Positions 1-9,404 of a DNA stretch of 41,153 nt are shown piece after piece. Within the stretch, counting starts at the first letter, position 1, and the number at the start of each line of letters is the position of its first letter. The translations under genes were made by a program, and so were the position numbers. The DNA is taken from NCBI GenBank assembly GCA_943787675.1, contig CALSNK010000012.1, forward strand, positions 1-41,153. The letters are read 5' to 3'. A model generated the notes under the pieces. It saw only the letters and a list, made by a program, of their open reading frames with translations, was not told the origin of the DNA and searched no databases. This DNA is from an uncultured Pseudomonadales bacterium (GTDB lineage: Bacteria > Pseudomonadota > Gammaproteobacteria > Pseudomonadales > Porticoccaceae).

Positions 1-177
1 AAAGCCGCTCTGAATTAATCCCACTGAGCCATTAGTGACACTGGTGCGAATAGCATTATCCGGCAGCGGCTCACGACCATGCAGACTCAACTGTTTGTTT
101 AACGCCGTAATAAAGTCCGGCGCTGTATCCAGAAGTGTTCCATCCAGATCGAACAGCAGTCCCTTAAAATCGAGCAT
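1..177 (-). CDS. mupP: HAD-superfamily sugar phosphatase (MupP/Gph type), N-terminal fragment
   Basis: This is a partial gene running off the left edge, with only the first 59 residues visible. The N-terminus carries the HAD motif I, FDLDGTLLDT, which contains the nucleophilic aspartate. This is the signature of phosphoglycolate phosphatase-like enzymes. The gene lies directly downstream of ubiG on the same strand. In Pseudomonas this position is held by MupP, the N-acetylmuramic acid 6-phosphate phosphatase of peptidoglycan recycling, which is often annotated as gph. Motif I alone cannot separate MupP from phosphoglycolate phosphatase, so the symbol rests on gene order. The start is ATG at 177, about 40 bases after the ubiG stop, with only a weak purine-rich stretch upstream. 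Confidence 0.8.
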   Translation of the reverse strand, partial: MLDFKGLLFDLDGTLLDTAPDFITALNKQLSLHGREPLPDNAIRTSVTNGSVGLIQSGF

Positions 178-182
178 ATTCT

Positions 183-216
183 AAGTCCGTAAAAAAAGTC
201 CGTAAAAAAAGTCCGT
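183..216. repeat. 13-bp tandem repeat between ubiG and mupP
   Basis: The heptamer AGTCCGT recurs at 184, 197 and 210, separated by A-runs, giving a period of 13 bp over about 2.6 copies. The array fills the gap between the ubiG stop codon and the mupP start. On the coding (minus) strand it reads as repeated ACGGAC blocks followed by T-runs. The A/T runs make it prone to slippage. It has no clear hairpin, so I do not call it a terminator. Confidence 0.8.
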
Positions 217-941
217 TAGGCGGGTTTGCGCGCGCAAATCATATAGTTCACGCTGACATCGGAATCATTCAAACGATAGGTTTTGGTCAGCGGGTTATAG
301 GTCAGACCAGTCATCTCATCGATCTCCAGTCCCGCTTCCCTAATCCACTGGCCAAGCTCCGCTGGGCGAATAAACTTGCCGTATTCATGGGTGCCCTTGG
401 GCAGCATACGCAGTACATATTCAACGCCAATCACCGCAAACAGATAGGACTTGGGATTGCGGTTAATGGTCGAGAAAAACAGCGTACCACCGGGCTTGGT
501 CAAGGCGGCACAGGCGGCGACAACCGAGCCGGGATCGGGTACATGCTCAAGCATCTCCAGGCAGGTCACCGTATCAAAAGTCTCGCCGTGCTTCTGGGCA
601 AAATCTTCCGCGGTAGATTTTTGGTAATCCACCTCAACCCCGGATTCGAGCTTATGTAGATTGCCCACCGCCAGCGGTGCTTCGCCCATATCAATACCAG
701 TGACTTCAGCGCCACGCTGAGCCAAGGCTTCACAGAGAATTCCGCCACCACAGCCAACATCCAATACTTTTTGCTCGGCAACCGGCGCCAGTTTGTCTAT
801 CCAGTTGGCGCGCAGGGGGTTGATATCGTGCAGCGGTTTGAATTCACTATTGCGATCCCACCAGCGGCTGGCCAGTTTTTCAAACTTAGCAACTTCGTCG
901 GGATCGACATTTAAATTCGCATTTTTTTCGCTGTTAGACAT
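216..941 (-). CDS. ubiG: Ubiquinone biosynthesis O-methyltransferase UbiG
   Basis: The protein has 241 residues, the normal length for UbiG. It is an S-adenosylmethionine-dependent methyltransferase that performs both O-methylations of ubiquinone biosynthesis. The class I SAM-binding motif [16 protein letters not shown] lies at about residues 59-74, followed by the acidic residue of motif II (GIDMGEA). A hydrophobic stretch typical of UbiG ([17 protein letters not shown]) comes near residues 165-181. The N-terminal [19 protein letters not shown] block is also characteristic. The gene follows mtaD by 28 bases and precedes the MupP-like gene on the same strand. This matches the mtaD-ubiG-mupP order I know from pseudomonads and suggests one transcript. 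Recognition is strong. Confidence 0.96.
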   Translation of the reverse strand: MSNSEKNANLNVDPDEVAKFEKLASRWWDRNSEFKPLHDINPLRANWIDKLAPVAEQKVLDVGCGGGILCEALAQRGAEVTGIDMGEAPLAVGNLHKLESGVEVDYQKSTAEDFAQKHGETFDTVTCLEMLEHVPDPGSVVAACAALTKPGGTLFFSTINRNPKSYLFAVIGVEYVLRMLPKGTHEYGKFIRPAELGQWIREAGLEIDEMTGLTYNPLTKTYRLNDSDVSVNYMICARKPA

Positions 942-969
942 AAGCAGTAAGTACCAGTAAATGTTTGTG

Positions 970-2292
970 TTAGTCAGGTTTAATCTGGGTACGCCATTGA
1001 TCGGCGGTCTGGATCAGCTCGGCCTCGTTGAGGGTCAGCAATGTGCGCTCTTTCATCAGCGCCTTGCCAGCCACCCAGCTGTGGCTGACCTGACTGCCGG
1101 CATTGGTATAGACCATCTGTGATGCTGGATTATACAGCGGTTTCTGGCTGAGAGAATTGATTTCAACGGCGATTATATCGGCGCTCTTACCCGCTTCCAG
1201 GCTGCCGATCTGATCCTGCCAGCCCAGTGCCTTAGCACCATTAAGAGTTGCCATACGCAGAGCGGCGTGGGCATCCAGTGCTGATGCATCACCAGAGACG
1301 CCCTTGGCCAACAGGGCGGCGGTTTTTAATTCGCCAAATAAATCCAGATCATTATTGCTCGCCGCACCATCGGTACCCAGAGCCACATTGATACCCGCAT
1401 CCATCAGTTCGGCAACCGGGCAGAAGCCGCTGGCCAGCTTAAGGTTGGACTCGGGGCAGTGCACCACATGGCAGTTATTGTCTTGAATTAGACGAATATC
1501 ATCCTTGTCAATCTGGGTCATATGCACCAGCTGAGTCTGTGGCAGCAGAATGCCTAAATCATCGAGTCGCTGCATCGGTCGGCAGCTGTGGAGATGGATT
1601 GAATCAGTAATTTCCTTAGCGGTCTCATGGCAGTGAATATGCACCGCCATATCCAGCTCATTGGCATAGGTGGCAATTCTGCGTAGGGTTTCATCGCCCA
1701 CCGTATAGGGCGCATGGGGTGCGCAGGCGATCTTAATTAAATCATTATCTTTATAGGTGTCGCGGAGTTTGAGGCCCTGGTGAATATAGTCGTCCGGATC
1801 CTTGCCGCCGGCTGTCGGGAAATCAAAGACGGTAAAGCCAATCTGGCTGCGCATACCGCAGGCGCGAACCTGCTCGGCAGCGCTGTCGGCAAAGAAGTAC
1901 ATATCGGCAAAACAGGTAGTGCCGGTTTGAATCATCTCGGCCATTGCCAGTTTGGTGCCGTCGGCAACAAATTGTTCACCCAGAAAACGATTTTCAACTG
2001 GCCAGATATGCTCTTCCAACCAAGGCTCCAGTGGCTGATCATCGGCATAGCCGCGCAGCAGACTCATGGCGGCATGGCCGTGGGCATTAACCAGTCCAGG
2101 CATTAAAACATGGCCGTCTAAATCCACCACCGAGTCCGGGTTAAATTTGCTTAAAGCCTCGGCCTGCGGGTAGATGCCGACAATTTTTTGCTGGTCAATG
2201 GCCAGCGCGCAATTCTCAAAAACGCGGTTCTCTGGAACGATGGGGATAATCCAGCGGCTATTTATAAGTAAATCGATTTTTGTTGGCTGCAT
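970..2292 (-). CDS. mtaD: 5-methylthioadenosine/S-adenosylhomocysteine deaminase-type amidohydrolase (TRZ/ATZ family)
   Basis: This 440-residue amidohydrolase deaminates adenosine-type substrates, probably 5'-methylthioadenosine and/or S-adenosylhomocysteine. The metal ligands are visible: HGH at 71-73, HIHCHE around 218-223, and the catalytic aspartate in GTDGAASNN at about 308. The reading frame extends 14 codons further upstream, but I chose ATG at 2292. It is preceded by a near-perfect Shine-Dalgarno (CTCAGGAGG) six bases away, and family similarity starts there. It is the first gene of the leftward mtaD-ubiG-mupP group and is divergent from gyrA. Exact substrate preference cannot be read from the sequence, because related enzymes include guanine and triazine deaminases. 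Confidence 0.88.
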   Translation of the reverse strand: MQPTKIDLLINSRWIIPIVPENRVFENCALAIDQQKIVGIYPQAEALSKFNPDSVVDLDGHVLMPGLVNAHGHAAMSLLRGYADDQPLEPWLEEHIWPVENRFLGEQFVADGTKLAMAEMIQTGTTCFADMYFFADSAAEQVRACGMRSQIGFTVFDFPTAGGKDPDDYIHQGLKLRDTYKDNDLIKIACAPHAPYTVGDETLRRIATYANELDMAVHIHCHETAKEITDSIHLHSCRPMQRLDDLGILLPQTQLVHMTQIDKDDIRLIQDNNCHVVHCPESNLKLASGFCPVAELMDAGINVALGTDGAASNNDLDLFGELKTAALLAKGVSGDASALDAHAALRMATLNGAKALGWQDQIGSLEAGKSADIIAVEINSLSQKPLYNPASQMVYTNAGSQVSHSWVAGKALMKERTLLTLNEAELIQTADQWRTQIKPD

Positions 2293-2524
2293 GTAGCCTC
2301 CTGAGCAAGTGCTGGGAGTATACCGACTTTTCAATTGGGTTTAAGCTCTGTAGTGACTTTCAGGGCAATAAAAGCGACCCATTGGGGGTATATATGTGGT
2401 AATATTTCGGGCTTTGAAAAGGTCGGTTTTAGCACCCCATGGTGCGCGGTAAAGATCAGCCGGTTTACAGCCAAATGCGGCGGCAAAACAATAGCAATAA
2501 AAAACCAGGACGCAACGGAATCTT
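2293..2524. promoter_or_regulatory. mtaD-gyrA divergent intergenic region with a possible gyrA promoter
   Basis: These 232 bases separate the divergent mtaD and gyrA genes and should hold promoters for both. On the plus strand an extended -10-like element, TGGTAATAT, occurs at 2397-2405, but I see no good -35 box at standard spacing. A short inverted repeat, GCACC-N4-GGTGC, lies at 2432-2445. The gyrA start has only a weak ribosome binding site (ACGGAATCTT). No coding potential was recognised here. Confidence 0.35.
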
Positions 2525-5170
2525 ATGGGTGAAATAGCAAAAGAAATTGTTCCAATAAATATCGAAGACGAGCTCAAGCAGTCATATCTGGCCTACGCGA
2601 TGAGCGTTATTGTCGGCCGTGCACTGCCCGATGTTAGAGACGGCCTCAAGCCGGTTCACCGTCGCGCACTCTTCGCTATGCACGAGTTGGGTAATGACTG
2701 GAATAAAGCCTACAAAAAGTCAGCCCGTGTTGTTGGTGATGTGATTGGTAAGTATCACCCCCACGGTGATTCGGCCGTTTACGAGACCATTGTTCGAATG
2801 GCTCAGCCATTCTCGCTGCGCTATATGCTTGTTGATGGCCAGGGTAACTTCGGTTCTGTCGATGGCGACTCCGCTGCGGCAATGCGATACACCGAAATCC
2901 GTATGACCAAGATCGCCCACGCGCTGATCGAAGACTTGGAAAAAGACACAGTCGATTTTGTCCCCAACTATGATGAAACCGAACAGATTCCAGTGGTTAT
3001 GCCAACCCGTATCCCCAACTTGCTGGTTAACGGCTCGTCCGGTATCGCAGTGGGCATGGCGACCAATATTCCGCCCCACAACCTGACTGAAGTAGTCAAA
3101 GGTTGTCTGGCGATGATTGATAACCCGGATATCACCGTCGACGAACTGATGGAATATATCCCCGGGCCAGATTTCCCCACCGGCGCTATTATCAATGGCC
3201 GCGCGGGTATTATTGAAGCCTACCGCACCGGTCGTGGCCGCATTCGTATTCGCGCCAAAGCGGATATTGAAGTCAATGAAAAGACCAAGCGCGAAACCAT
3301 TATTATCACCGAGATTCCCTACCAGCTAAACAAGGCGCGTCTGATCGAGCGTATTGCCGAACTGGTTAAAGAGAAGAAACTCGAAGGTATCTCCGAGCTG
3401 CGCGATGAGTCTGATAAAGACGGTATGCGCATCGTTATTGAAATTAAGCGTGCCGATGTTGGCGAAGTGGTCCTCAATAACCTTTTCGCACAGACTCAAC
3501 TGCAGAGTGTGTTCGGTATCAATGTGGTGGCACTGGTCGATGGTCAGCCGAAGATTCTCAATCTTCAGCAGCTAATTCAGGCCTTCCTGCGTCACCGCCG
3601 CGAAGTTGTCACGCGCAGAACTATCTATCTGCTGCGCAAGGCCCGTGAACGCGCCCATACCCTTGAGGGCTTTGCTGTTGCACTGTCTAATATTGATGAA
3701 ATTATCACCCTGATCAAGCAGTCACCGACTGCGGCAGAAGCCCGTGAAGCACTGGTTGCGCGCGGTTGGAGCCCAGGTTCGGTGACCGGCATGCTCGAGC
3801 GCGCCGGACCAGAAGCTACTCGCCCCGACTGGTTGGAGCCGCAATACGGACTCCGTGATGGCAACTACTACCTGTCGCCAGAACAGGCCAAAGATATTCT
3901 CGAACTGCGTCTGCACCGTCTTACCGGTATGGAGCAGGACAAGATTATTGCTGAATTTGCCGTCAAGCTTGAAGAGATTGCTGAATATCAGGATATTCTT
4001 GGTGACCTGACTCGTCTAATGACGGTTATCCGCGAAGAGCTGGAAGCGGTTGTTGAAGAGTTTGGCGATGAGCGTCGCACGGAAATTATTGAATCCATGC
4101 ACGACCTCACCGTAGAAGATCTGATCACTGAAGAAGATCGAGTGGTAACCATCTCCAACGGTGGCTACGCCAAGACACAGCCACTCAGTGACTACCAGGC
4201 CCAACGCCGTGGTGGTATGGGCAAGTCAGCAACTGCCGTTAAAGACGAAGATTTTGTTGAACACCTGCTGGTGGCCAGCACTCACGCAACGATTCTCTGC
4301 TTTACCAACCTCGGCAAGGTTTACTGGCTCAAGGTTTATCAAATCCCCGTGGCTGGCCGCAACTCGCGCGGACGTCCAGTGGTTAATTTATTGCCCCTTG
4401 ATGAAGGCGAGCGTATTAGCTCGATCCTGCCAGTAGAAGAATACAGCGCCGACAAGTTTGTCATTATGGCAACCGCCAACGGCACCGTGAAGAAGACCTC
4501 ACTGGAACAGTACTCGCGACCACGAAGTGTGGGTCTGCGTGCAGTGGATCTGGTGGAAGGCGATCATCTGGTCGGCACCGCTATTATTGATGACGACAGC
4601 GATATTATGCTGTTGAGTTCGGAAGGTAAGGCCGTGCGCTTTGCCAGCACCGATGCTCGCGCCATGGGTCGTGTCTCTAAAGGTGTACGCGGTATGCGTC
4701 TGCCGGAAGAGCACAAGGTTATCTCGATGGTTGTCCCTGAAGAAGACGGCTTCCTGTTAACCGTTTGTCAAAACGGTTATGGCAAGCGCACCAAAGTCAC
4801 CGAGTTCCCGACTAAGGGTCGCGGTGGTAAGGGTATGATTGCAATTCAGGCCAGTGAGCGAAATGGTCCATTGGTTGGTTCAACTCAGCTGTTTGCCGGT
4901 GACGAAATTATGCTGATTTCTGATCAGGGCACCATGGTGAGAACACGCGGCGATGAAGTTTCCGTGGTTGGCCGAAATACTCAGGGTGTGAGAATTATTC
5001 GTCTGAAGGATACTGAGAATCTGGTTCGATTGGCACGTATTGCCGAGCCGGATGAAGAAGAGGAATTTGTTGAAGAGGGCGATGTGGTTGAGGCTGATGC
5101 AAATGTCGCAGCCGCAGCATCAGAGACTGAAGCCGCCGATTCATCTGACAAAGAGCCCTCTGAGGATTAA
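2525..5170 (+). CDS. gyrA: DNA gyrase subunit A
   Basis: The protein has 881 residues and is full length. GyrA is the breakage-reunion subunit of the type II topoisomerase that introduces negative supercoils. The catalytic tyrosine is Y122, within [10 protein letters not shown]. The quinolone-resistance region reads [17 protein letters not shown], with serine at 83 and glutamate at 87. Serine 83 is the sensitive state in E. coli, and position 87 is an acidic residue there too. The C-terminal beta-pinwheel contains the GyrA box QRRGGMGK. The tail is acidic and low-complexity ([18 protein letters not shown]), as in many GyrA proteins. pheA begins 10 bases after its stop. In Pseudomonas serC sits between gyrA and pheA, but it is absent here. 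Confidence 0.98.
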   Translation: MGEIAKEIVPINIEDELKQSYLAYAMSVIVGRALPDVRDGLKPVHRRALFAMHELGNDWNKAYKKSARVVGDVIGKYHPHGDSAVYETIVRMAQPFSLRYMLVDGQGNFGSVDGDSAAAMRYTEIRMTKIAHALIEDLEKDTVDFVPNYDETEQIPVVMPTRIPNLLVNGSSGIAVGMATNIPPHNLTEVVKGCLAMIDNPDITVDELMEYIPGPDFPTGAIINGRAGIIEAYRTGRGRIRIRAKADIEVNEKTKRETIIITEIPYQLNKARLIERIAELVKEKKLEGISELRDESDKDGMRIVIEIKRADVGEVVLNNLFAQTQLQSVFGINVVALVDGQPKILNLQQLIQAFLRHRREVVTRRTIYLLRKARERAHTLEGFAVALSNIDEIITLIKQSPTAAEAREALVARGWSPGSVTGMLERAGPEATRPDWLEPQYGLRDGNYYLSPEQAKDILELRLHRLTGMEQDKIIAEFAVKLEEIAEYQDILGDLTRLMTVIREELEAVVEEFGDERRTEIIESMHDLTVEDLITEEDRVVTISNGGYAKTQPLSDYQAQRRGGMGKSATAVKDEDFVEHLLVASTHATILCFTNLGKVYWLKVYQIPVAGRNSRGRPVVNLLPLDEGERISSILPVEEYSADKFVIMATANGTVKKTSLEQYSRPRSVGLRAVDLVEGDHLVGTAIIDDDSDIMLLSSEGKAVRFASTDARAMGRVSKGVRGMRLPEEHKVISMVVPEEDGFLLTVCQNGYGKRTKVTEFPTKGRGGKGMIAIQASERNGPLVGSTQLFAGDEIMLISDQGTMVRTRGDEVSVVGRNTQGVRIIRLKDTENLVRLARIAEPDEEEEFVEEGDVVEADANVAAAASETEAADSSDKEPSED

Positions 5171-5180
5171 GGTTTAAGAA

Positions 5181-6267
5181 ATGGCTGAAAAGAATCCACT
5201 TCTCGATCTGAGAAACGAAATTGATGCCCTTGATCAGCAGATCATGGAAAACATTAGCGCCCGTGCGCGCTGTGCACAGACTGTCGCAGAGATAAAAGAA
5301 AAGCTCGGTGACACTGCATACTATAAGCCTGAGCGCGAAGCTCAGGTGCTGCGTTCAGTGATGGAAAAAAACACCGGGCCGCTCGGCAACGAAGATATGG
5401 CGCGTCTGTTTCGACAGATCATGTCCGCTTGTTTAGCTCTTGAACAGCAAATTAAAGTTGCCTTTCTCGGCCCCGAGGGCACCTTTACTCAGGAAGCCGC
5501 ACTCAAGCACTTTGGCGACGCTGCAGAAACTGTCCCCAAAGCGGCAATCGACGAAGTGTTTCGCGATGTTCTCGCCGGTTCTTGCAACTACGGTGTAGTG
5601 CCCAGTTGAAAACTCAACGGAGGGCGTGGTCAGCCATACCCTCGACAGCTTTATGGATTCATCGGTCAAGATCTGTGGTGAAGTTGAATTGCGTATTCAT
5701 CAGCACTTTATGATCGGGCCCAACACCAATAAAGACAATATAACCCGCGTCTACTCCCACGCTCAGTCTCTAGCGCAATGTCGCAAGTGGCTGGATTCCA
5801 ACTACCCAAATATCGAGCGCGTAGCCGTAAGCAGTAATGCCGAAGCCGCACGACGGGTAAAAGGCGAGTGGAACTCCGCAGCGATTGCCGGCGATATGTC
5901 CTGCGATCTCTACGAACTGGATAAGCTCTGGGAAAATATTGAAGACCGTCCGGATAACTCTACACGCTTCCTGATTATTGGTCGTGAAGCAGTAGGTCCC
6001 AGCGGCAACGACAAAACCTCAATCGTGGTATCGGTTAATAACAAACCCGGCGCACTGCACGATCTGATCGAGCCATTCCGCAAACACGATTTGGATATGA
6101 CCCGACTCGAGTCGCGACCCTCGCGCAGCAGCAAATGGTCCTATGTCTTCTTTATCGATTTTGCTGGCCATCAGGACGATCCGGTTGCCGCCAAGGTACT
6201 CAAAGAACTCACTGAAGATGTCGCCGAACTCAAGATTCTCGGCTCCTATCCTCAGGCGGTGCTGTAA
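5181..6267 (+). pseudogene. pheA: P-protein (chorismate mutase/prephenate dehydratase) split by a +1 frameshift
   Basis: PheA converts chorismate to prephenate and then to phenylpyruvate for phenylalanine synthesis. The first frame (5181-5609) encodes the AroQ chorismate mutase domain (LLDLRNEIDALDQQI onward, about residues 5-90) and the start of the dehydratase (VAFLGPEGTFTQEAALKHFG). It ends at TGA 5607. The second frame (from about 5605 to 6267) resumes the conserved VENSTEGVVSHTLDSF motif and continues to a complete ACT domain with the ESRPS phenylalanine-binding motif. The frames join perfectly if the A at 5604 is removed from CCCAGTTGAA. Everything else is intact and well conserved, so this is either a very recent lesion, a sequencing or assembly error, or less likely a recoding site. 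The ribosome binding site AAGG overlaps the gyrA stop. Confidence 0.9.
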
Positions 6268-6299
6268 CTACTTTCTGCTTTACTCAAAGTGATGGTTTA

Positions 6300-8546
6300 A
6301 TGGTTAAAAATTCTCACACAGCTGACAACTCGATCAATCGACTAGTTGTTATCGGACTGGGCCTAATTGGCTCAAGTCTTGCTGTAGCTACTCGAAATGC
6401 CGGATTGGTATCAGAAGTAGTGGGGATTTCCCGACGTACATCAACCTTGGACCTAGCGTTGGAGATGGGCGTAATTGATCGCGCCGAACAGAGTCTGGAA
6501 GCCATTGCCCCACAGCTTGGTGCTGGCGATGTCGTGGTAATCGGCGTACCAACCCTTACCGTGCCATCCATTCTAAAAGACTGCCACAGACTGCTCTCAC
6601 CTGAAGTAACGATCACTGATGTGGCTAGCGTAAAGGGCAGTGTGGTCGATGCAGCCCAGACTATTTATGGAACATTACCAGCACAGCTGGTGCCCGGACA
6701 TCCCATTGCCGGCTCAGAGAAAAGTGGTGTTACCGCCGCCAAAGCCGATCTATTTAAAGATCACCGGGTTATCTTAACCCCCCATGCCAACAGCACTGAA
6801 GATCATATTCAGCGCGTTGAGAAACTCTGGCAGTCAGTCGGCGCCATGGTTTCCTCAATGGATATCAAAGATCACGACGAAGTATTGGCCGCCACCAGTC
6901 ATTTGCCGCATTTTCTCGCCTACTCACTGGTCGATACATTGGCCGGTATGCGTGATAACCGCGAAATCTTTCGCTATGCCGCCGGCGGCTTCCGTGACTT
7001 TACCCGTATCGCCGCCAGCGACCCGATTATGTGGCGCGATATAGCCCTGGCCAATCGCGAAGCCATTCTCAGCGTACTCGATAAGATTATGGGCGACTTT
7101 ACTGCGATGCGCAGCGCCATCGACAGCGGCGATCAGAACTACCTGATGGACGTATTTACCCGTGCACGCGATGCGCGAAATCATTTTGGACAATTAATAG
7201 AAAGTAAGGCACTAGAACAACCCATGTCAGAAAAAATAATTAATTACACAGTCTCTCCCGGGGGAGAAGCACGCGGTGAAATCCGCGTACCAGGCGACAA
7301 ATCCATGTCTCACCGTTCAATTATGCTCGGCTCGATCGCCGAGGGTATGACCGAAGTCACCGGCTTCCTCGAAGGGGAAGACAGCCTTGCCACACTGCAA
7401 GCATTCCGCGATATGGGTGTGGTGATTGAAGGCCCCAATGATGGCCGCGTGGTCATTCATGGTGTTGGTCTGCACGGCCTTAAAGCGCCAGAAAAACCCC
7501 TCTATCTGGGTAATTCAGGCACTTCGATGCGTCTGCTAGCTGGCCTGCTGGCTGGTCAAAGCTTTGATGTCGAGCTGACTGGTGACGAATCCCTTTCAGG
7601 TCGCCCTATGGCCCGCGTTGCCAATCCACTCGCCGAGATGGGCGCAGTGATCGAAACTGCACCGGGCGGCAGACCGCCAATGCTTATAAAAGGTGGCAAC
7701 AAACTTAAAGCCATTGATTATGTTCTGCCCATGGCCAGTGCCCAGGTTAAATCCTGCGTACTTCTAGCCGGACTCTACGCCGAAGGCGTAACCTCCACCG
7801 TCGAGCCAGCACCGACACGCGATCACAGTGAACGTATGCTGCGTGGCTTTGGCTACGATGTCACCAGCGAAGGCAGCAAAGCCTCACTGAGTGGCGGCGG
7901 TTCCTTGAGCGCGACACGAATCGATGTGCCCGCAGATATATCTTCCTCTGCATTCTTTATGGTTGCCGCAGCAATTACCCCAGGATCCGATATCACCTTG
8001 CGCCATGTGGGCGTTAATCCAACGCGCGTTGGTGTGATTAATATTCTTCGCCAAATGGGCACCAGCATAGAGCTGTCTAACCAGCGCGAAGTCGGCGGTG
8101 AGCCAGTAGCCGATATCCGCGTCCGTCACGCTGAATTAAACGGCATAGTAATCCCTGAAGATCAAGTACCGCTGGCGATTGATGAATTCCCAGTACTCTT
8201 TATAGCCGCAGCCTGCGCCAAGGGCGAAACTGTACTAACTGGCGCCGAAGAGCTGCGAGTTAAAGAGAGCGACCGCATTCAAAGTATGGCCGATGGCCTA
8301 GTAACTCTGGGTGTCGATGCTCAGTCAACGCCTGATGGCATCCGTATTCAAGGCGGTAAGATCGGCGGCGGTGAAGTTCACAGCCACGACGACCACCGAA
8401 TTGCCATGGCCTTCGCGATTGCCGGCTTGCGTGCAGAAAGTGAAATACTGATACACGACTGTAACAATGTTGCGACATCATTCCCTGACTTTGTCGGGTT
8501 AGCCGCTGCAGTAGGGCTGACAATCAACATGGATACAGCGGAGTAA
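6300..8546 (+). CDS. tyrA-aroA: Bifunctional prephenate dehydrogenase / 3-phosphoshikimate 1-carboxyvinyltransferase (TyrA-AroA fusion)
   Basis: This 748-residue fusion links two steps of aromatic amino acid synthesis. Residues about 14-295 are prephenate dehydrogenase: the NAD-binding VIGLGLIGSSLA, then PGHPIAGSEKSG and the HLPHFLAYSLVD helix. Residues about 309-748 are EPSP synthase: PGDKSMSHRSIMLGSIAEG, LGNSGTSMRLL, GDESLSGRPM, RDHSERMLRGFG, and EELRVKESDRI. The RDHSERML and GDESLSGRPM blocks look closer to class II enzymes than to E. coli AroA. This bears on glyphosate sensitivity, but I cannot decide it by eye. The AroA half begins at an internal methionine (7224), a probable relic of the separate gene. 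The same fusion is known in Pseudomonas relatives. hisC, which often precedes tyrA there, is missing. Confidence 0.95.
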   Translation: MVKNSHTADNSINRLVVIGLGLIGSSLAVATRNAGLVSEVVGISRRTSTLDLALEMGVIDRAEQSLEAIAPQLGAGDVVVIGVPTLTVPSILKDCHRLLSPEVTITDVASVKGSVVDAAQTIYGTLPAQLVPGHPIAGSEKSGVTAAKADLFKDHRVILTPHANSTEDHIQRVEKLWQSVGAMVSSMDIKDHDEVLAATSHLPHFLAYSLVDTLAGMRDNREIFRYAAGGFRDFTRIAASDPIMWRDIALANREAILSVLDKIMGDFTAMRSAIDSGDQNYLMDVFTRARDARNHFGQLIESKALEQPMSEKIINYTVSPGGEARGEIRVPGDKSMSHRSIMLGSIAEGMTEVTGFLEGEDSLATLQAFRDMGVVIEGPNDGRVVIHGVGLHGLKAPEKPLYLGNSGTSMRLLAGLLAGQSFDVELTGDESLSGRPMARVANPLAEMGAVIETAPGGRPPMLIKGGNKLKAIDYVLPMASAQVKSCVLLAGLYAEGVTSTVEPAPTRDHSERMLRGFGYDVTSEGSKASLSGGGSLSATRIDVPADISSSAFFMVAAAITPGSDITLRHVGVNPTRVGVINILRQMGTSIELSNQREVGGEPVADIRVRHAELNGIVIPEDQVPLAIDEFPVLFIAAACAKGETVLTGAEELRVKESDRIQSMADGLVTLGVDAQSTPDGIRIQGGKIGGGEVHSHDDHRIAMAFAIAGLRAESEILIHDCNNVATSFPDFVGLAAAVGLTINMDTAE

Positions 8547-8549
8547 AGA

Positions 8550-9248
8550 ATGTCTGCGCAAAATAACGTAGCCGTAATCACCATTGACGGCCCAAGCGGT
8601 GCTGGAAAGGGCACTATCAGTCGTATCGTCGCGAAAAAGCTCGGCTATCACTATCTCGATAGTGGCGCTCTTTATCGCCTGCTGGGTCTTGCCAGTAAAC
8701 GTCACAATGTCAAACTCACCAGTGTCAGCTGTCTGGCGACGCTGGCAGAGCATATGGATGTTAGCTTTAAAACCTCCGGTCAGGGCGACCTTACTATTCA
8801 CCTCGAAGGGGAGAACGTCACCCGCGAATTGCGCACCGAAGAGACCGGCGCTTTGGCCTCTCAGGTCGCTGGATTTCCGCAAGTTCGCGCCGCACTGCTC
8901 AAACGTCAGAGATCTTTCGCTCAGCCCCCCGGCCTGGTTGCCGATGGCCGCGATATGGGCACCGCAATATTCCCCGATGCCCCAGTTAAACTCTACCTCA
9001 CTGCCAGCGCCGAAGAACGTGGTGCGCGGCGCTACAAAGAGTTGCTAGCAAAGGGCGAAAATGTTAGTCTGCCCGCCCTCGTAGAGCAGGTACGCTCTAG
9101 AGATGAACGCGATATAAACCGAGAGGCCTCTCCACTGCGAGCTGCAGAGGACGCCATACAGATAGATACCTCGGCAATGTCGATTCAAGAAGTGACGGAT
9201 GAAGTGCTAAACCTGCTATCTCTAAAAGGTTTTGTGCCACACCCCTAA
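8550..9248 (+). CDS. cmk: Cytidylate kinase
   Basis: The protein has 232 residues, the usual length for Cmk, which phosphorylates CMP and dCMP. The Walker A loop GPSGAGKGT lies at residues 14-22. It is followed by the family hallmark YHYLDSGALYRLLGLA, the VADGRDMGTAIFPDAPVKLYLTAS block, and the LID segment containing RDERDINREASPL. The gene starts three bases after the tyrA-aroA stop, implying translational coupling. It precedes rpsA, as in most gammaproteobacteria. Confidence 0.97.
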   Translation: MSAQNNVAVITIDGPSGAGKGTISRIVAKKLGYHYLDSGALYRLLGLASKRHNVKLTSVSCLATLAEHMDVSFKTSGQGDLTIHLEGENVTRELRTEETGALASQVAGFPQVRAALLKRQRSFAQPPGLVADGRDMGTAIFPDAPVKLYLTASAEERGARRYKELLAKGENVSLPALVEQVRSRDERDINREASPLRAAEDAIQIDTSAMSIQEVTDEVLNLLSLKGFVPHP

Positions 9249-9404
9249 GGGAGTTTTAAACTCAATGGGCAACGCAGCAATCGCCAGCTTATATTGCTGT
9301 AGGCCTTTATTTTAACTGACCCGCGTAAACTGGCCACGCGGAAAAAAGAGACCGACGCGAGCAGTTCCTCTGTCGACTCTCTGTCATATATCAGGTATTT
9401 TTCC
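9249..9404 (+). promoter_or_regulatory. rpsA upstream leader with hairpin
   Basis: These 156 bases separate cmk and rpsA. A perfect inverted repeat, CCGCGT-N9-ACGCGG, lies at 9321-9341 and is followed by an A-run. A small palindrome, GAGTTTTAAACTC, sits just after the cmk stop. The rpsA start is preceded only by a poor Shine-Dalgarno (CAGG followed by a pyrimidine run). In E. coli the rpsA leader is structured, lacks a strong Shine-Dalgarno and allows S1 to repress its own translation. The same control is plausible here by analogy. Confidence 0.45.

Noticed and set aside
9321..9347. Rho-independent terminator after cmk
   Set aside because: The CCGCGT/ACGCGG hairpin is followed by A-residues, not T-residues, on the transcribed strand. 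It is treated as leader structure instead.
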